From contig NZ_JACDDD010000003.1 in assembly GCF_013817205.1 (NCBI RefSeq), positions 1 to 64,000 on the forward strand: 64,000 nucleotides of DNA. The letters run 5' to 3'. Positions 1 through 9,017 of this stretch are shown here, piece after piece. The DNA comes from Polaromonas sp. (GTDB taxonomy: Bacteria; Pseudomonadota; Gammaproteobacteria; Burkholderiales; Burkholderiaceae_C). Position numbers and translations under genes: made by a program. Position 1 is the first letter of the stretch. Each line of letters begins with the position of its first letter. Below the pieces are notes generated by a model. The model was not told the origin of the DNA. It searched no databases and saw only the letters and a program-made list of their open reading frames with translations.

Positions 1-75
1 CTCGCCTCGGTGCTCCTGCACCATACGGACCGCGCGTTCGCGTACTTCGGGGGAAAACTTGTTTGATTTCTTCAT
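1..75 (-). CDS. IS3-family transposase OrfA, N-terminal fragment cut by the window edge
   Basis: The minus strand reads ATG at 73-75 and stays open to the window edge. It gives 25 residues starting [19 protein letters not shown], the typical opening of the small helix-turn-helix OrfA of IS3-family elements (IS3/IS911-like). OrfA is normally joined to the DDE integrase OrfB by a -1 frameshift; OrfB lies outside the window. The element end lies about 50 bp upstream, at 125. The IS3-family call is firm; the exact element cannot be named from 25 residues. Confidence 0.8.
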   Translation of the reverse strand, partial: MKKSNKFSPEVRERAVRMVQEHRGE

Positions 76-125
76 GGCTCCATCTTCTCAAAGGTTGGAG
101 CCTCCTCAATTCCCGGGGCGATTCA
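1..125 (-). mobile_element. IS3-family insertion sequence, left end only
   Basis: The outer end appears to lie at 125, reading inward on the minus strand as TGAATCGCCCCGGG. IS3-family terminal repeats begin with TG, and the OrfA start codon follows 50 bp inside. The adjacent AIPR-type gene loses homology exactly here, which supports the boundary. The other end and the target duplication are outside the window. Confidence 0.7.
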
Positions 126-737
126 ATATAGACGCTGGATGCCTTCAGTATCGATCGGAATGACTTCAACAGATCTGAAGATGCGTAGTGCTGTTAGATC
201 GTCTGCGGCCGCTCGCCGTCTTGCTTCTAGAGCGGTATCGCCTGTCCACGTTCCCGTTGTCACATAGTAGAGCCGGCAAACGGGGTTGCCTCTCTTGAAT
301 TTGCTGCTTTGCTTGTAAATTGAGGCCTGAATTTTTGCAAGCTTTGCAATGTCTTTTCCGCGTGGTAGTGCAGGTGTTTCTTTGAAAAAATCTTGAACGC
401 CAAAGGAAAATTGACCAATTTTCGCAGTTTCGAAAGACGACGAGCGCTCTGCCTGAACGAAAACAAATGTGACGTCAAGATATCCATTTCGTTCTGCAAA
501 TTCGTCGATTTCGGTCGCGTCTTCAACCAAGGAGCCATTCACGACAATTGCTAGAGCATCAATGCCTGTGTCACCGCTTGCTCCAATTACCACTTCTCCA
601 GTATCTAGAGCTTCGGCAAGAGAGCTACTAACTGTTAGAAAGGCCGCGAAGTGCTCGAACTGTTTGTCTTCGGACAATGCTCTCAAATTCTGTTCCGTCG
701 TGAATTCGGTGAGCAAAGATTTTGTTATTAGGTCCAT
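123..737 (-). pseudogene. AIPR-family (abortive infection) protein, truncated by the IS
   Basis: These 204 residues match my recollection of the N-terminal part of AIPR-family proteins, which are linked to abortive infection phage resistance. Recognisable stretches are EDKQFEHFAAFLTV near residue 23, GDTGIDALAIVVNG near 55, FVFVQAERSSSFETAKIGQF near 92 and KRGNPVCRLYYVTTG near 147. Full-length members are several hundred residues longer. The frame ends after RLY, and the TGA stop (123-125) is the first three bases of the IS end, so the C-terminal part has been separated by the insertion. The region has lower GC than the genes after 1000, consistent with an acquired island. Loss of function is an inference. 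Confidence 0.75.
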
Positions 738-869
738 TTTGAGCTTTAGCTTTCGGAACTACAGGGAGAAATTTTCTTAGAGGCTACCATGCAAAAGCTT
801 GCTGCGCGAGTTGCCAAGTCTCCACGTTGCCGAATATGGTCATTACAACTACGGGTAGGAGCTGCCACG
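738..869. other. AT-rich spacer upstream of the AIPR remnant
   Basis: This 132 bp gap lies between the start of the AIPR remnant and the 3' end of the amidohydrolase gene. It must hold the promoter of the AIPR gene. I see no convincing -35/-10 pair, terminator or further gene. Confidence 0.4.
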
Positions 870-2159
870 TTAAGCTTTTGACGAACGTGAAAAGCCAATT
901 GCATTCGGTCTGCCAGTTATATGCAGGCTTGCCATTAGCGCTTGCGTCTCTCCCAGCAATTTGCCCTTCCTCCAAACCTTCAACCGATTCGCCCTTAACC
1001 GGATCGCCTCCACCGCATCCCGCGCCTGCAGCAGCACAAAACTCGCATCACAGCCCGGCGCGATACCGTAGTTGTCGAGGTGCATCACCTTCGCGGCGTT
1101 GACCGTCACCGCGTCAAAACAGGCGCGAACGCATTTCTGGCTGGTCATCTGTGCCACGTGCAGGCCCATGTGCGCCACCTCCAGCATGTCGCCGCTGCCC
1201 ATGCCGTACCAGGGGTCCATCACGCAGTCGTGGCCGAAGGCGACGTTGACGCCGGCGGCCATGAGTTCGGGCACGCGGGTCATGCCGCGGCGTTTGGGGT
1301 AGCTGTCGTGGCGGCCCTGCAGGGTGATGTTGATCAGCGGGTTGGCGATGACGCTGACGCCGCTTTCAGCGATCAGGGGCAGCAGCTTGCTGACGTAGTA
1401 GTTGTCCATGCTGTGCATGGAGGTGCAGTGGCTGCCGTTGATACGACCCTGCAGGCCGAGGCGCTGCGCTTCGAAGGCCAGGGTTTCGATGTGGCGGCTC
1501 AGCGGGTCGTCGGTTTCGTCGCAGTGCATGTCGGTCAGCAGGCCGCGTTCTGCGGCGATCTCGCACAGCAGCTTCACGCTGGCGGCGCCTTCGGCCATGG
1601 TGCGTTCGAAATGCGGAATGCCGCCGACGACGTCCACGCCCCGGTCCAACGCGCGTTTCAAATTTTCGACGCCGCCTGGACTGCGCAACACGCCGTCCTG
1701 CGGGAAGGCGACGAGTTGCAAATCGATATACGAAGCCACCTGCTTCTTCACTTCCAGCAAGGCGTCCACTGCCAGCAAACTCCGGTCGCTGGTGTCTACA
1801 TGGCTGCGTATCGCGAGCAGCCCCTTGGCGACGGCCCAGTCGCAGTAGGTGAGGGCACGTTCGATGATGGCGTCGACTTTCAGCGTGGGTTTGAGTTCGC
1901 CCCAGACGGCAATGCCTTCGAGCAAGGTGCCGCTTTCATTGACACGCGGCAGGCCATAACTGAGCGTGGCGTCCATGTGGAAGTGCGGGTCGACAAAATG
2001 CGGGCTGAGCAGGTAGCCGCCGGCATCGACTGTTTCGGTAGCCTGCACCCCGACGATAGAGCCTGCGGTGACTTCGGTGATCTTTTCGTCCTGCACGGCG
2101 ATGGACATGCCGGTGCGGCCGTCGGGCAGAGAGGCATTGGTGATCAAAAGGTCAAGCAT
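870..2159 (-). CDS. CodA-like amidohydrolase (cytosine deaminase family)
   Basis: A 429-residue metal-dependent amidohydrolase, close in length to E. coli CodA. The metal-binding HxH is H59-F-H61 in PHFHMD, a further ligand region is HCDETDD near residue 213, and the catalytic aspartate is in GHDCVMDPW near 310. The fold and motifs fit deamination of cytosine or a related N-heterocycle to uracil. It is the last gene of a minus-strand run (URC1, URC4, upp, CxxC protein, codA-like) and starts 26 bp after the preceding stop. The neighbourhood supports a role in feeding uracil to the upp/URC route. Substrate is not certain, because isopropylammelide hydrolases and creatinine deaminases share these motifs. 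Confidence 0.8.
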   Translation of the reverse strand: MLDLLITNASLPDGRTGMSIAVQDEKITEVTAGSIVGVQATETVDAGGYLLSPHFVDPHFHMDATLSYGLPRVNESGTLLEGIAVWGELKPTLKVDAIIERALTYCDWAVAKGLLAIRSHVDTSDRSLLAVDALLEVKKQVASYIDLQLVAFPQDGVLRSPGGVENLKRALDRGVDVVGGIPHFERTMAEGAASVKLLCEIAAERGLLTDMHCDETDDPLSRHIETLAFEAQRLGLQGRINGSHCTSMHSMDNYYVSKLLPLIAESGVSVIANPLINITLQGRHDSYPKRRGMTRVPELMAAGVNVAFGHDCVMDPWYGMGSGDMLEVAHMGLHVAQMTSQKCVRACFDAVTVNAAKVMHLDNYGIAPGCDASFVLLQARDAVEAIRLRANRLKVWRKGKLLGETQALMASLHITGRPNAIGFSRSSKA

Positions 2160-2185
2160 GTGACGGCGTCCTCGCGTCCTTGCGT

Positions 2186-2788
2186 TCAGCGGAGATGTTT
2201 GCCGGCATCCCAGCCATGGCTGCCGGCGCTCTGCCGTGCGACCGCGTCGGGCACAGCTTCCAGCGGCGTGGCCATGCTGTCGTTCCAGCGGTTCAAAAAG
2301 CCGAACATCGCCACCACGCCCAGCAGTTCGACAATTTCGCCGTCGCTCCAGTGCTGGCGCAGTTGCGCAAACTGTTCGTCGGTGACCGCGTTAGGCTGCG
2401 CCGCGGCAGCCAGCGCGAAGTCCAGCGCCACGCGTTCGCGCTCAGAATACAGGGGGCTGGAGGCGTAGGTCCATACGGCGGCCAGTTTTTCTGGACTGAC
2501 GCCGAAGTTGCTGGCGCCCAGCAGTGTATGGGCCTGGCAGTACAGACAACCGGCCGCCTTGCTTGCCACGTGGCCGATGAGGCGGCGAAAACCCAGCTCC
2601 ACCTCACCCGCCGGATCCATCACTGCGGCATTGAGCTGGGCAAAGGCCTGCACCAGCTTGGGCTTGCGTTGCATGGTGAGCACGCTGTTGGGTGTGAACC
2701 CGAGCGTGGAGAGAAAGAAGTCGAAGTGCGGCTTCAGCTCAGGCGTGGTTTCGGGCGGCAGGGGTTCAAGACGGGACATAAGGCTCAT
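2186..2788 (-). CDS. AhpD-like / carboxymuconolactone decarboxylase-family protein
   Basis: About 200 residues of the AhpD-like, uncharacterised peroxidase-related family. The redox motif CLYCQAHT carries the CxxC plus a nearby histidine typical of AhpD-type proteins, and RWNDSMATPLE is a common C-terminal signature of this subfamily. The start chosen is the ATG at 2786-2788 (MSLMSRLEPLP); another ATG lies 9 bp downstream. The frame stays open upstream to 3019, but that extension is low-complexity and unlike the family. It sits between upp and the codA-like gene in the uracil cluster. A role there, such as handling a reactive intermediate, is only a guess. Confidence 0.8.
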   Translation of the reverse strand: MSLMSRLEPLPPETTPELKPHFDFFLSTLGFTPNSVLTMQRKPKLVQAFAQLNAAVMDPAGEVELGFRRLIGHVASKAAGCLYCQAHTLLGASNFGVSPEKLAAVWTYASSPLYSERERVALDFALAAAAQPNAVTDEQFAQLRQHWSDGEIVELLGVVAMFGFLNRWNDSMATPLEAVPDAVARQSAGSHGWDAGKHLR

Positions 2789-3166
2789 TTCAAAAGTGGG
2801 GTCTGAAGCAATTTTGCCTGCCCGCCAGGCGCTGCCTCCCTGGCAGGGGCAGGTGGCAGGGGCAGGTGGCAGAGGCAACAGTGCCGTTTCGGCTAAGGTG
2901 TTTCCGGTTGTCCACTCAATAGTTTCAGCACCCAGGCCACCGCTCAGGGCGTCCAGCAAAACCTGTCGCTCAGCTTGCTTGCGCGCGGTTTTTTTCATCG
3001 AGAAGAGCCGGGTCGGCATTGTTTTGGCGGCTGCGCATCAATGTTCTCGGTAGGGCTTCATCAGCAGTTGGCGTGGCCAGGCGCAGGCTCTGTGTGACGA
3101 TACTCCAGGGAATAGCATGCTATGAAATACATAGCTGCTTGCGCCCGTGTTTATTGGGCTGGTGGC
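2789..3166. other. 378 bp gap between upp and the AhpD-like gene
   Basis: The gap contains a 13 bp tandem repeat at 2841-2879 and most of a copy of the 57 bp palindromic element at 3118-3173. On the minus strand the AhpD-like frame stays open to an ATG at 3019, but the translated extension does not look conserved. I see no other gene. Confidence 0.5.
2841..2879. repeat. 13 bp tandem repeat, three units
   Basis: The unit TGGCAGGGGCAGG occurs at 2841 and 2854, with a degenerate third unit at 2867. It lies just upstream of the AhpD-like gene, where it could affect expression through slippage. Confidence 0.8.
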
Positions 3167-3173
3167 CTATTTT
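3118..3173 (+). repeat. 57 bp palindromic element, intergenic copy (copy A)
   Basis: This is the reference copy. It has TGCTAT at 3118, ATAGCTG at 3131, GCGCCCG at 3141, GGGCT at 3156, GGCC at 3164 and a terminal TATTTT. Its right end supplies the TAG stop codon (3167-3169) and the last codons of upp, read on the opposite strand. See the findings for the alignment with seven other copies. Confidence 0.85.
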
Positions 3174-3808
3174 GTGCCGAAGATGCGGTCACCGGCATCA
3201 CCCAGGCCCGGCAGAATGTAGCCGTGGTCGTTGAGCTCGCGGTCGATGGCGGCGGTGTAGATCGGCACGTCGGGGTGGGCGGCCTGCAGCGCGGCGATGC
3301 CTTCGGGGCAGGTCAGCAGGCAGACAAACTTGATCGACTTGGGGTTGAGTTCCTTGAGCCGCTCAACCGCCGCAATGGCCGAATTGCCGGTGGCGAGCAT
3401 CGGGTCGACGATGACGATGTCGCGCTCTTCCATGTCATGCGGCATCTTGAAGTAGTACTCGACGGCGGTCAGGGTTTTCGGGTCGCGGTACAGGCCGACA
3501 TGGCCCACGCGGGCGCCTGGCACCACACTCAGCATGCCTTCAAGAATGCCGTTGCCGGCGCGCAAGATGGAGACAAACACCAGCTTTTTGCCGTCAATGA
3601 CTTTGGAGGTGGTTTTTTCGAGCGGGGTTTCGATCTCGATGTCCTGCATGGGCATGTCGCGCGTGACCTCATAGGCCATCAGCATGCTCAGCTCATTGAG
3701 CAGGGTGCGAAAGGTGTTGGTGGATGCGTCCTTGCGCCGCATCAGCGTGAGCTTGTGCTGCACCAGCGGGTGGTCGATCAGGTGAACTTTGTCGCTGCGG
3801 GTGGTCAT
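3167..3808 (-). CDS. upp: Uracil phosphoribosyltransferase
   Basis: A 213-residue UPRTase that makes UMP from uracil and PRPP. The PRPP loop is [17 protein letters not shown], followed by the uracil-binding C-terminus [17 protein letters not shown]. The start is the ATG at 3806-3808 ([10 protein letters not shown]), which gives the usual family length of 208-213. It begins 23 bp after the URC4 stop, so it is probably co-transcribed with URC1 and URC4. In the URC pathway of Lachancea kluyveri, uracil is first converted to UMP by such an enzyme, so here upp probably serves catabolism as well as salvage. Its stop codon lies inside a palindromic repeat. Confidence 0.96.
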   Translation of the reverse strand: MTTRSDKVHLIDHPLVQHKLTLMRRKDASTNTFRTLLNELSMLMAYEVTRDMPMQDIEIETPLEKTTSKVIDGKKLVFVSILRAGNGILEGMLSVVPGARVGHVGLYRDPKTLTAVEYYFKMPHDMEERDIVIVDPMLATGNSAIAAVERLKELNPKSIKFVCLLTCPEGIAALQAAHPDVPIYTAAIDRELNDHGYILPGLGDAGDRIFGTK

Positions 3809-3831
3809 GTCGGTGTCTCGGGGTTCGGGTT

Positions 3832-5133
3832 CTAGAAAACGGTGCCGTCGCTCTGGATGTTCAGGGGCGGTTTGCCGCCATGCAACTGCTGGGCCAGCAC
3901 GCGCCCGGCGGCCCAAGTGCCGCCTTCGAGCACGCAGGCCAGCGGCATCTGCTCAGCGCTCAATCCTAACTGCTCGCGCACCAGCGGCGCGAGCTCGTCC
4001 AGCAGCGCCACCGTCAGAGCGCGCCATTCGACGATCAGCTCGTCACCAGCCTCATGCAACCGGTCGGCCTGGGCCGGATCCTTGAGCTGCAACACGCCGG
4101 CGTCTAGAAAGAGGCCGCCGTTGCGGTATTCAGGCAAGCCGGTCAGCGCGTCCAGCCCGCCGACGGGGTGGCCGGCCCATTCAAAGGGCTCGAGCAGCGA
4201 ATAGGTGAGCCACTGCGAAAGTTTGTGAAAAGGCACCCAGCCGATGGATGGACCTTCTTCCTCGCTGCCCGCAGCTGCGTGGCGCCAGCAGTCACCCAGC
4301 GCAACGCCATCCAGCGTGTTTTGCGCCGGCCAGATCGGCGACAGGCCGGTGAGCAGCACGGTCAGCAGATCGTGCGCGTTGATGTCGGAGCCGCCCTTGG
4401 ACTGCCGCGCCAGCAAATCAAAGAGATGCCCGGGCCGCGCAGGCTGGCCAAACAGTTCGGGCTGGTCGTGCAGGGCCTGGCCCAGACGGCGCAGCAGGGT
4501 GGCGCGGCCTTCCAGGCCTACCAGCGGGTTGGTGGCAGCGTCTGCCTGAAAGGCCGCGGCCAGGCTGTCGGTGGTGACGGCCTGAAGCCCTTTGGCATCG
4601 GCCTGCAGCGCTTGCGCAGGGTCGCTGGAAAACAGCCCGCTCATGAACGCGTGAAAACTCGCCACGCCCAGGCCTTCCGAGCGGTTGTAGCTGTGCTCGG
4701 GGCGTTCACCTTCGGCAGCTTCGCAGAAAGACCAGTCGGGGCCGGCGCCTGCGTCCAGCAGCACGCTGACCAGCGCCAGGTCGATCTGCGCGCGGGCTCT
4801 TTCGGCGGCTGAGACCGCGCCAAGCGCCTGGTTCAGTTGCGCCAGCCTGTCCACGCCGCCAGCCTCGAAGTGCCGCCAGCGGCTGTGGTACGGAATTTTC
4901 AGATGGGGGTAACGCGCCTGCGTCAGCTCGGCCACCAGCAAGGCGGCTGTGTTCATGGCGCCGTCGTTGACGGTGAACCATGCCGATTCACCACGGCGCG
5001 CCCGCTCCAGTAGCGCCGAAGCGCGCCGGCGTATCGTGCTTGTAGAGCGTAATTCGGCTACAGCCCTTTCTGTACGGGCGTCAGCAGCTCCTATTTTAAT
5101 AGCGTCTGCCTGCAGGGTGTGGGGCTCAGGCAT
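3832..5133 (-). CDS. URC4/Urg3 family protein (DUF1688), uracil catabolism
   Basis: A 433-residue member of the DUF1688 (URC4/Urg3) family, known from fungal uracil catabolism and from bacterial clusters with URC1 and upp. Conserved-looking blocks include [17 protein letters not shown] near residue 80, [19 protein letters not shown] near 148 and [20 protein letters not shown] near 305. The biochemical step is not established as far as I know. Its ATG overlaps the end of URC1 by 8 nt (ATGCCTGA), indicating translational coupling. Residues 11-29 are encoded by a sense-orientation copy of the 57 bp palindromic element, so this N-terminal stretch is probably dispensable insertion. Confidence 0.9.
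   Translation of the reverse strand: MPEPHTLQADAIKIGAADARTERAVAELRSTSTIRRRASALLERARRGESAWFTVNDGAMNTAALLVAELTQARYPHLKIPYHSRWRHFEAGGVDRLAQLNQALGAVSAAERARAQIDLALVSVLLDAGAGPDWSFCEAAEGERPEHSYNRSEGLGVASFHAFMSGLFSSDPAQALQADAKGLQAVTTDSLAAAFQADAATNPLVGLEGRATLLRRLGQALHDQPELFGQPARPGHLFDLLARQSKGGSDINAHDLLTVLLTGLSPIWPAQNTLDGVALGDCWRHAAAGSEEEGPSIGWVPFHKLSQWLTYSLLEPFEWAGHPVGGLDALTGLPEYRNGGLFLDAGVLQLKDPAQADRLHEAGDELIVEWRALTVALLDELAPLVREQLGLSAEQMPLACVLEGGTWAAGRVLAQQLHGGKPPLNIQSDGTVF
5050..5104 (-). repeat. 57 bp palindromic element inside the URC4 gene (copy B)
   Basis: Read on the minus (coding) strand it shows GCTATT, then AGGAGCTGCT, CGCCCGT, GGGCT and GCC in the register of copy A. It is translated in frame as [18 protein letters not shown] (residues 11-28 of the protein). 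Confidence 0.8.
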
Positions 5134-6445
5134 CGAGCCCCCGTCCCTTGGCCTTTTTCAGCTCTTCGGCCGTGGGCACTGCACCGGGCGTGAAATAGCC
5201 GGCAGCCATCTTCGCGTCCATTTCCACCTGCGCATCGGCAGGAATCATGTGGTCAGGGATGTTGACGCGTTCAACGACCTCAATCCCGGCGCGCGTGATG
5301 GCGTCGTACTTCATGTTGCTCATGGAAACGAGCCGGTGAATCTTGCGTATGCCCATCCAGTTCAGCACGTCGGGCATCAACTCCTGAAAGCGCATGTCCT
5401 GCACGCCGGCCACACATTCGGTGCGGTTGAAGTACTGGTCGGCCGTGTCGCCGCCAACCTGGCGCTTGCGGGCGTTGTAGACCAGGAACTTGGTGACTTC
5501 GCCCAAAGCCCGACCTTCCTTGCGGAAGTAGGAGACCAAACCGACGCCCCCGCGTTGCGCACCCTGGATACATTCTTCAATGGCATGGGTCAGGTAGGGG
5601 CGGCAGGTGCAGATGTCGGAACCAAAAACGTCAGAGCCATTGCACTCGTCATGCACGCGGGCGGTCAGCTCGATGTCGGGGTTGGCCAAGTCGCGTGGCT
5701 TGCCGAAGATATACGCGGTGAGGCCGCCGATGGGCGGCAAAAATACTTCGAGGTCACTGCGAGTCACCAACTCCGGGTACATGCCACCGGTTTCTTCAAA
5801 CAGCACGCGGCGCAGGTCGGTCTCGCTGCAGTTAAAACGTTTGGCAACTTCAGGCAAATACCAGACCGGCTCGACCGCCACCTTGGTCACCATGGCCGCG
5901 CCTCCGGCGGTCAGGTATTTGCCGTCGGCTTTCAAGCGGCCGGACTTCAAGGCCTCAATCACTTCCGGAAGGATGACGTGCGCCTGCGTGACGGCAATCG
6001 TGGGGCGGATGTCGTAACCCGCTGCCAATTCGTTGGCAAACACGTCGGCCACCGTCGCGCCCCAGGGGTCCATGGCGACAATGCGGCCGGGCTCGCTCCA
6101 CTGCGGGTAGGGACCGATGATGTCGGTGGGGGATGTGTTGGTGAGGTCGGCCTTGTGTTTGGCAGAAAGCGAACCGGAAGCAATCGCGAGCGCACGGTAA
6201 ACGCTGTAGGAGCCGCTGTGGGTGCCAATGACGTTGCGGTGGCTTCGTTTGGTAGTGGTGCCGACCACCGGTCCGCGTTCGGTGGGGGTGGCCGCCGCCC
6301 AGCGTATCGGCAGGGCGCCGTGGCCACCGGCGTGGGACGTCAGGCGAATGTGTTGTGGCGCAGCAGAGGCAGCGGCCGGGGATGGGGCAGAGGAGGGGGG
6401 TGCCGCAGTGGGGTCCACAGCCTTGGCAACAACTTCAGCAGACAT
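5126..6445 (-). CDS. URC1-type GTP cyclohydrolase II-like protein
   Basis: A 439-residue GTP cyclohydrolase II homologue of the URC1 type. The zinc-binding cysteines appear in GSDVFGSDICTCRPYL near residue 275, followed by GRALGEVTKF, a degenerate form of the RibA catalytic block, and KIHRLVSMSNMKYD near the C-terminus. Unlike riboflavin RibA (about 200 residues) it has a long N-terminal domain and an Ala/Pro-rich leader. The start is ATG 6443-6445 with a good Shine-Dalgarno GAAGGA about 8 nt upstream. URC1 is needed for uracil degradation in Lachancea kluyveri, and the adjacent URC4 and upp make that function likely here. The frame extends upstream but only as an overlap with yjgR. Confidence 0.92.
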   Translation of the reverse strand: MSAEVVAKAVDPTAAPPSSAPSPAAASAAPQHIRLTSHAGGHGALPIRWAAATPTERGPVVGTTTKRSHRNVIGTHSGSYSVYRALAIASGSLSAKHKADLTNTSPTDIIGPYPQWSEPGRIVAMDPWGATVADVFANELAAGYDIRPTIAVTQAHVILPEVIEALKSGRLKADGKYLTAGGAAMVTKVAVEPVWYLPEVAKRFNCSETDLRRVLFEETGGMYPELVTRSDLEVFLPPIGGLTAYIFGKPRDLANPDIELTARVHDECNGSDVFGSDICTCRPYLTHAIEECIQGAQRGGVGLVSYFRKEGRALGEVTKFLVYNARKRQVGGDTADQYFNRTECVAGVQDMRFQELMPDVLNWMGIRKIHRLVSMSNMKYDAITRAGIEVVERVNIPDHMIPADAQVEMDAKMAAGYFTPGAVPTAEELKKAKGRGLDA

Positions 6446-6560
6446 TGCGGATCCTTCAAAAAATTCAATGTACCGATGCGTGCTGCGATTGACAAGCCCG
6501 AAATTTTGCAGGTCGCTAATTTGCGACAGCCCGCGGCAGCGAGCTTCGGTTCGAGTTGCT

Positions 6561-8042
6561 TTAGCGCTTTCTGCCGCCGAGGATGCCGCCCAGTGCGCCG
6601 CGCAGCACCTGGCGCGCCAGGTTGCGAGCCTCGGACTTGAGCACCTGTTGCACCAGTCCGTCGCGCTGACCGCCGCGCGGGCCCTTGGAGCCGAACAACA
6701 CGTCGCTGAGCCCGCCCATGAAACCACCCGAGGTTTCGGCGGCCTTGGCTGTTTCGGCCTGTGTCGCGGCGGTGCGGGTCTTGAGCATCTCGTAGGCGGA
6801 GTCGCTATCGACCGCTTTTTCGTACACACCGGCAACCAGGGAGGTGGCCACCAGCGCATGGCGCTGCTGCGGCGTGATCGGGCCGATCTGGCTGCCGGGC
6901 GGCAGGACGTAGGCGCGCTCGGTGACGCTGGGCCGGCCCTTGCTGTCGAGAAAACTTACTAGCGCCTCGCCCACGGCGAGTTCGGTGATGGCGGTTTCAA
7001 TGTCCAAACCGGGCTTTTGCCGCATGGTCTGCGCTGTTGCCTTGACGGCCTTCTGATCGCGCGGGGTGTAGGCGCGCAGCGCATGTTGCACGCGGTTGCC
7101 GAGCTGGGCCAGCACAGAATCGGGAATGTCCAACGGGTTCTGCGTGACGAAGAAAACGCCCACGCCCTTGGAGCGCACCAGCCGCACCACCAGTTCGATG
7201 CGCTCGATCAGTGCCTTGGGCGCGTCGGTGAACAGCAGATGCGCCTCGTCGAAGAAAAACACCAGCTTGGGCTGATCGGGATCGCCAATCTCGGGCAACT
7301 GTTCGAACAGCTCGGACAACATCCACAGCAAAAAGGTAGCGTACAGGCGTGGCGAGTTCATCAGCTTGTCGGCGGCCAGGATGTTGATGACACCCTTGCC
7401 GTCCACGGTTTGCATGAAGTCGCTGATGTTGAGCATGGGCTCACCGAAAAACTTGTCGCCACCCTGGGTTTCGATCTGCATCAGCCCGCGCTGGATGGCG
7501 CCCACGCTGGCGGCGCTGATATTGCCGTATTCGGTGGTGAACTTGCTGGCGTTGTCGCCCACATGCTGCAGCATGGCGCGCAAATCTTTCAGGTCCAGCA
7601 GCAGCATGCCGGCGTCGTCGGCGATCTTGAACACCAGGTTGATCACGCCAGCCTGGGTTTCGTTCAAGCCCAGCATGCGGCCCAGCAGCAGCGGGCCCAT
7701 GTCGGAGACCGTTGCCCTCACCGGGTGCCCTTGCTCGCCAAACACATCCCACAGGGTGGTGGGGCAGGCCAGGGGTTCGGGCTTGGCTATGCCGCGCTCC
7801 TTCAGTACAGCGGACATCTTTTCGCCCATGCTGCCGGCCTGGCTGATGCCGGCCAGGTCGCCCTTGACGTCGGCCATGAAGACCGGCACGCCGATTTTCG
7901 AGAAGTTTTCAGCCAGGGTTTGCAGGGTGACCGTCTTGCCAGTGCCGGTGGCGCCGGTGATCAGGCCGTGGCGGTTGGCCAGCGCCGGGAGCAGTTCGCA
8001 GGTGGTGGATGCATTCCTGGCAATCAAAAACGGCTCGGCCAT
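6561..8042 (-). CDS. YjgR/HerA-like ATPase (DUF853)
   Basis: A 493-residue P-loop ATPase of the DUF853 (YjgR) family, related to the HerA/FtsK helicase group. Walker A is GATGTGKT near residue 30 and Walker B is [13 protein letters not shown] near 263, followed by an arginine-rich segment and [18 protein letters not shown]. The C-terminal tail ([13 protein letters not shown] and [12 protein letters not shown]) is glycine-rich and basic, as in the family. A Shine-Dalgarno AGGACA precedes the ATG. Cellular function is not known; DNA translocation or repair is inferred from fold. It is transcribed toward URC1 with a 115 bp gap, so co-transcription is possible but unproven. Confidence 0.88.
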   Translation of the reverse strand: MAEPFLIARNASTTCELLPALANRHGLITGATGTGKTVTLQTLAENFSKIGVPVFMADVKGDLAGISQAGSMGEKMSAVLKERGIAKPEPLACPTTLWDVFGEQGHPVRATVSDMGPLLLGRMLGLNETQAGVINLVFKIADDAGMLLLDLKDLRAMLQHVGDNASKFTTEYGNISAASVGAIQRGLMQIETQGGDKFFGEPMLNISDFMQTVDGKGVINILAADKLMNSPRLYATFLLWMLSELFEQLPEIGDPDQPKLVFFFDEAHLLFTDAPKALIERIELVVRLVRSKGVGVFFVTQNPLDIPDSVLAQLGNRVQHALRAYTPRDQKAVKATAQTMRQKPGLDIETAITELAVGEALVSFLDSKGRPSVTERAYVLPPGSQIGPITPQQRHALVATSLVAGVYEKAVDSDSAYEMLKTRTAATQAETAKAAETSGGFMGGLSDVLFGSKGPRGGQRDGLVQQVLKSEARNLARQVLRGALGGILGGRKR

Positions 8043-8107
8043 GGGGTGTCCTCTATGTGAAAAAGTAAAATGCGCCCTGCAGATTAAATCAATTCCAAAG
8101 GATTTCC

Positions 8108-8830
8108 GTGGCCGGTCACAGCAAATGGGCGAATATTCAGCACCGCAAGGGGCGCCAGGACGAAAAACGCCAGCGCGTCTGGACCCGCGTGATGCGGGAA
8201 ATCATGGTTGCGGCCCGCATGGGCGGGGGCGACATGGGCACCAATCCGCGCCTGCGGCTGGCCGCTGAAAAAGCCAAGGCGGCCAACATGCCGCTGGAAA
8301 ACGTCAAATACGGTATTGCCAAGGCGACTGGAAGCCTGGAAGGCGTGCATTACGAGGAAGTCCGCTACGAGGGTTACGGCATTGGCGGCGCGGCCATCAT
8401 CGTGGACTGCATGACCGACAACAAGGTGCGCACCGTGGCCGAGGTGCGGCATGCGTTTTCCAAACACGGCGGCAACATGGGCACTGAAGGCTCGGTGGCT
8501 TTCCAGTTCAAGCATTGCGGTCAGCTTATTTTTGCGCCCGGCACCAGCGAAGACAAGATCATGGAAGTGGCGCTGGAGTCCGGCGCCGACGACGTGATCA
8601 CGCATGAAGATGGCGCCATCGAGGTGTTGACGCCTTACACCGGTTTCGAAACCGTCAAGAACGCGCTGGAAGCCGCCGGTCTGAAGCCCGAAGTCGCCGA
8701 AGTCACCATGCGTGCCGACAACATGATCGAGATGTCCGGCGCAGAGGGCGAAAAAATGCAGCGCCTGCTCGACGTGCTGGAAGACCTGGGCGACACCCAG
8801 GACGTGTTTCACAACGCAGCCATTGCATGA
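8108..8830 (+). CDS. YebC/PmpR family protein
   Basis: A 240-residue YebC/TACO1 protein. It opens with the invariant [21 protein letters not shown] block and includes NIPLENV-like [11 protein letters not shown] and the [17 protein letters not shown] core. These proteins were long listed as transcriptional regulators, and more recent work on relatives links them to translation of difficult peptide sequences. The start is a GTG at 8108 preceded by AAAGGA. The window lacks the ruvC/ruvA neighbours often found near yebC. A copy of the second repeat family follows the stop codon immediately. Confidence 0.95.
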   Translation: MAGHSKWANIQHRKGRQDEKRQRVWTRVMREIMVAARMGGGDMGTNPRLRLAAEKAKAANMPLENVKYGIAKATGSLEGVHYEEVRYEGYGIGGAAIIVDCMTDNKVRTVAEVRHAFSKHGGNMGTEGSVAFQFKHCGQLIFAPGTSEDKIMEVALESGADDVITHEDGAIEVLTPYTGFETVKNALEAAGLKPEVAEVTMRADNMIEMSGAEGEKMQRLLDVLEDLGDTQDVFHNAAIA

Positions 8831-8920
8831 GCCCCCACGCTCCGCACTTCGTGTCGTCGCTGCCCCCCGGGGGGGCGCTGCGCCTGCGGCCCGGCAAAGC
8901 CGGTTCCGCGGCCCTTGCTG
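8831..8920 (+). repeat. GC-rich intergenic repeat, family 2, copy 1
   Basis: It begins GCCCCCACGCTC directly after the yebC stop, then has TCGCTGCCCCCCGG and the hairpin-forming CGGCAAAGCCGG and GGTTCCGCGGCC blocks. The same layout recurs at 13262-13360 and, inverted, at 38551-38640. The left half also recurs inside glnD. Confidence 0.75.
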
Positions 8921-9017
8921 GTAAAAAGGGCGTGCTCCCGCTTGTCGCTTTGCATATTGCGCTGCCGTCTGAAGGTTTGTTTGTTTGTTTTGGAAATCCA
9001 TCTACGAAAGTTCTTCC

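Noticed and set aside
1080-2468. A 462-codon open frame on the plus strand
   Set aside because: It is antisense to the codA-like gene and the AhpD-like gene, which have clear family motifs. Its His/Ala/Gly-rich composition is typical of a GC-rich shadow frame.
2789-3019. N-terminal extension of the AhpD-like gene to ATG 3019
   Set aside because: The added 77 residues are low-complexity, include the 13 bp tandem repeat, and exceed the family length.
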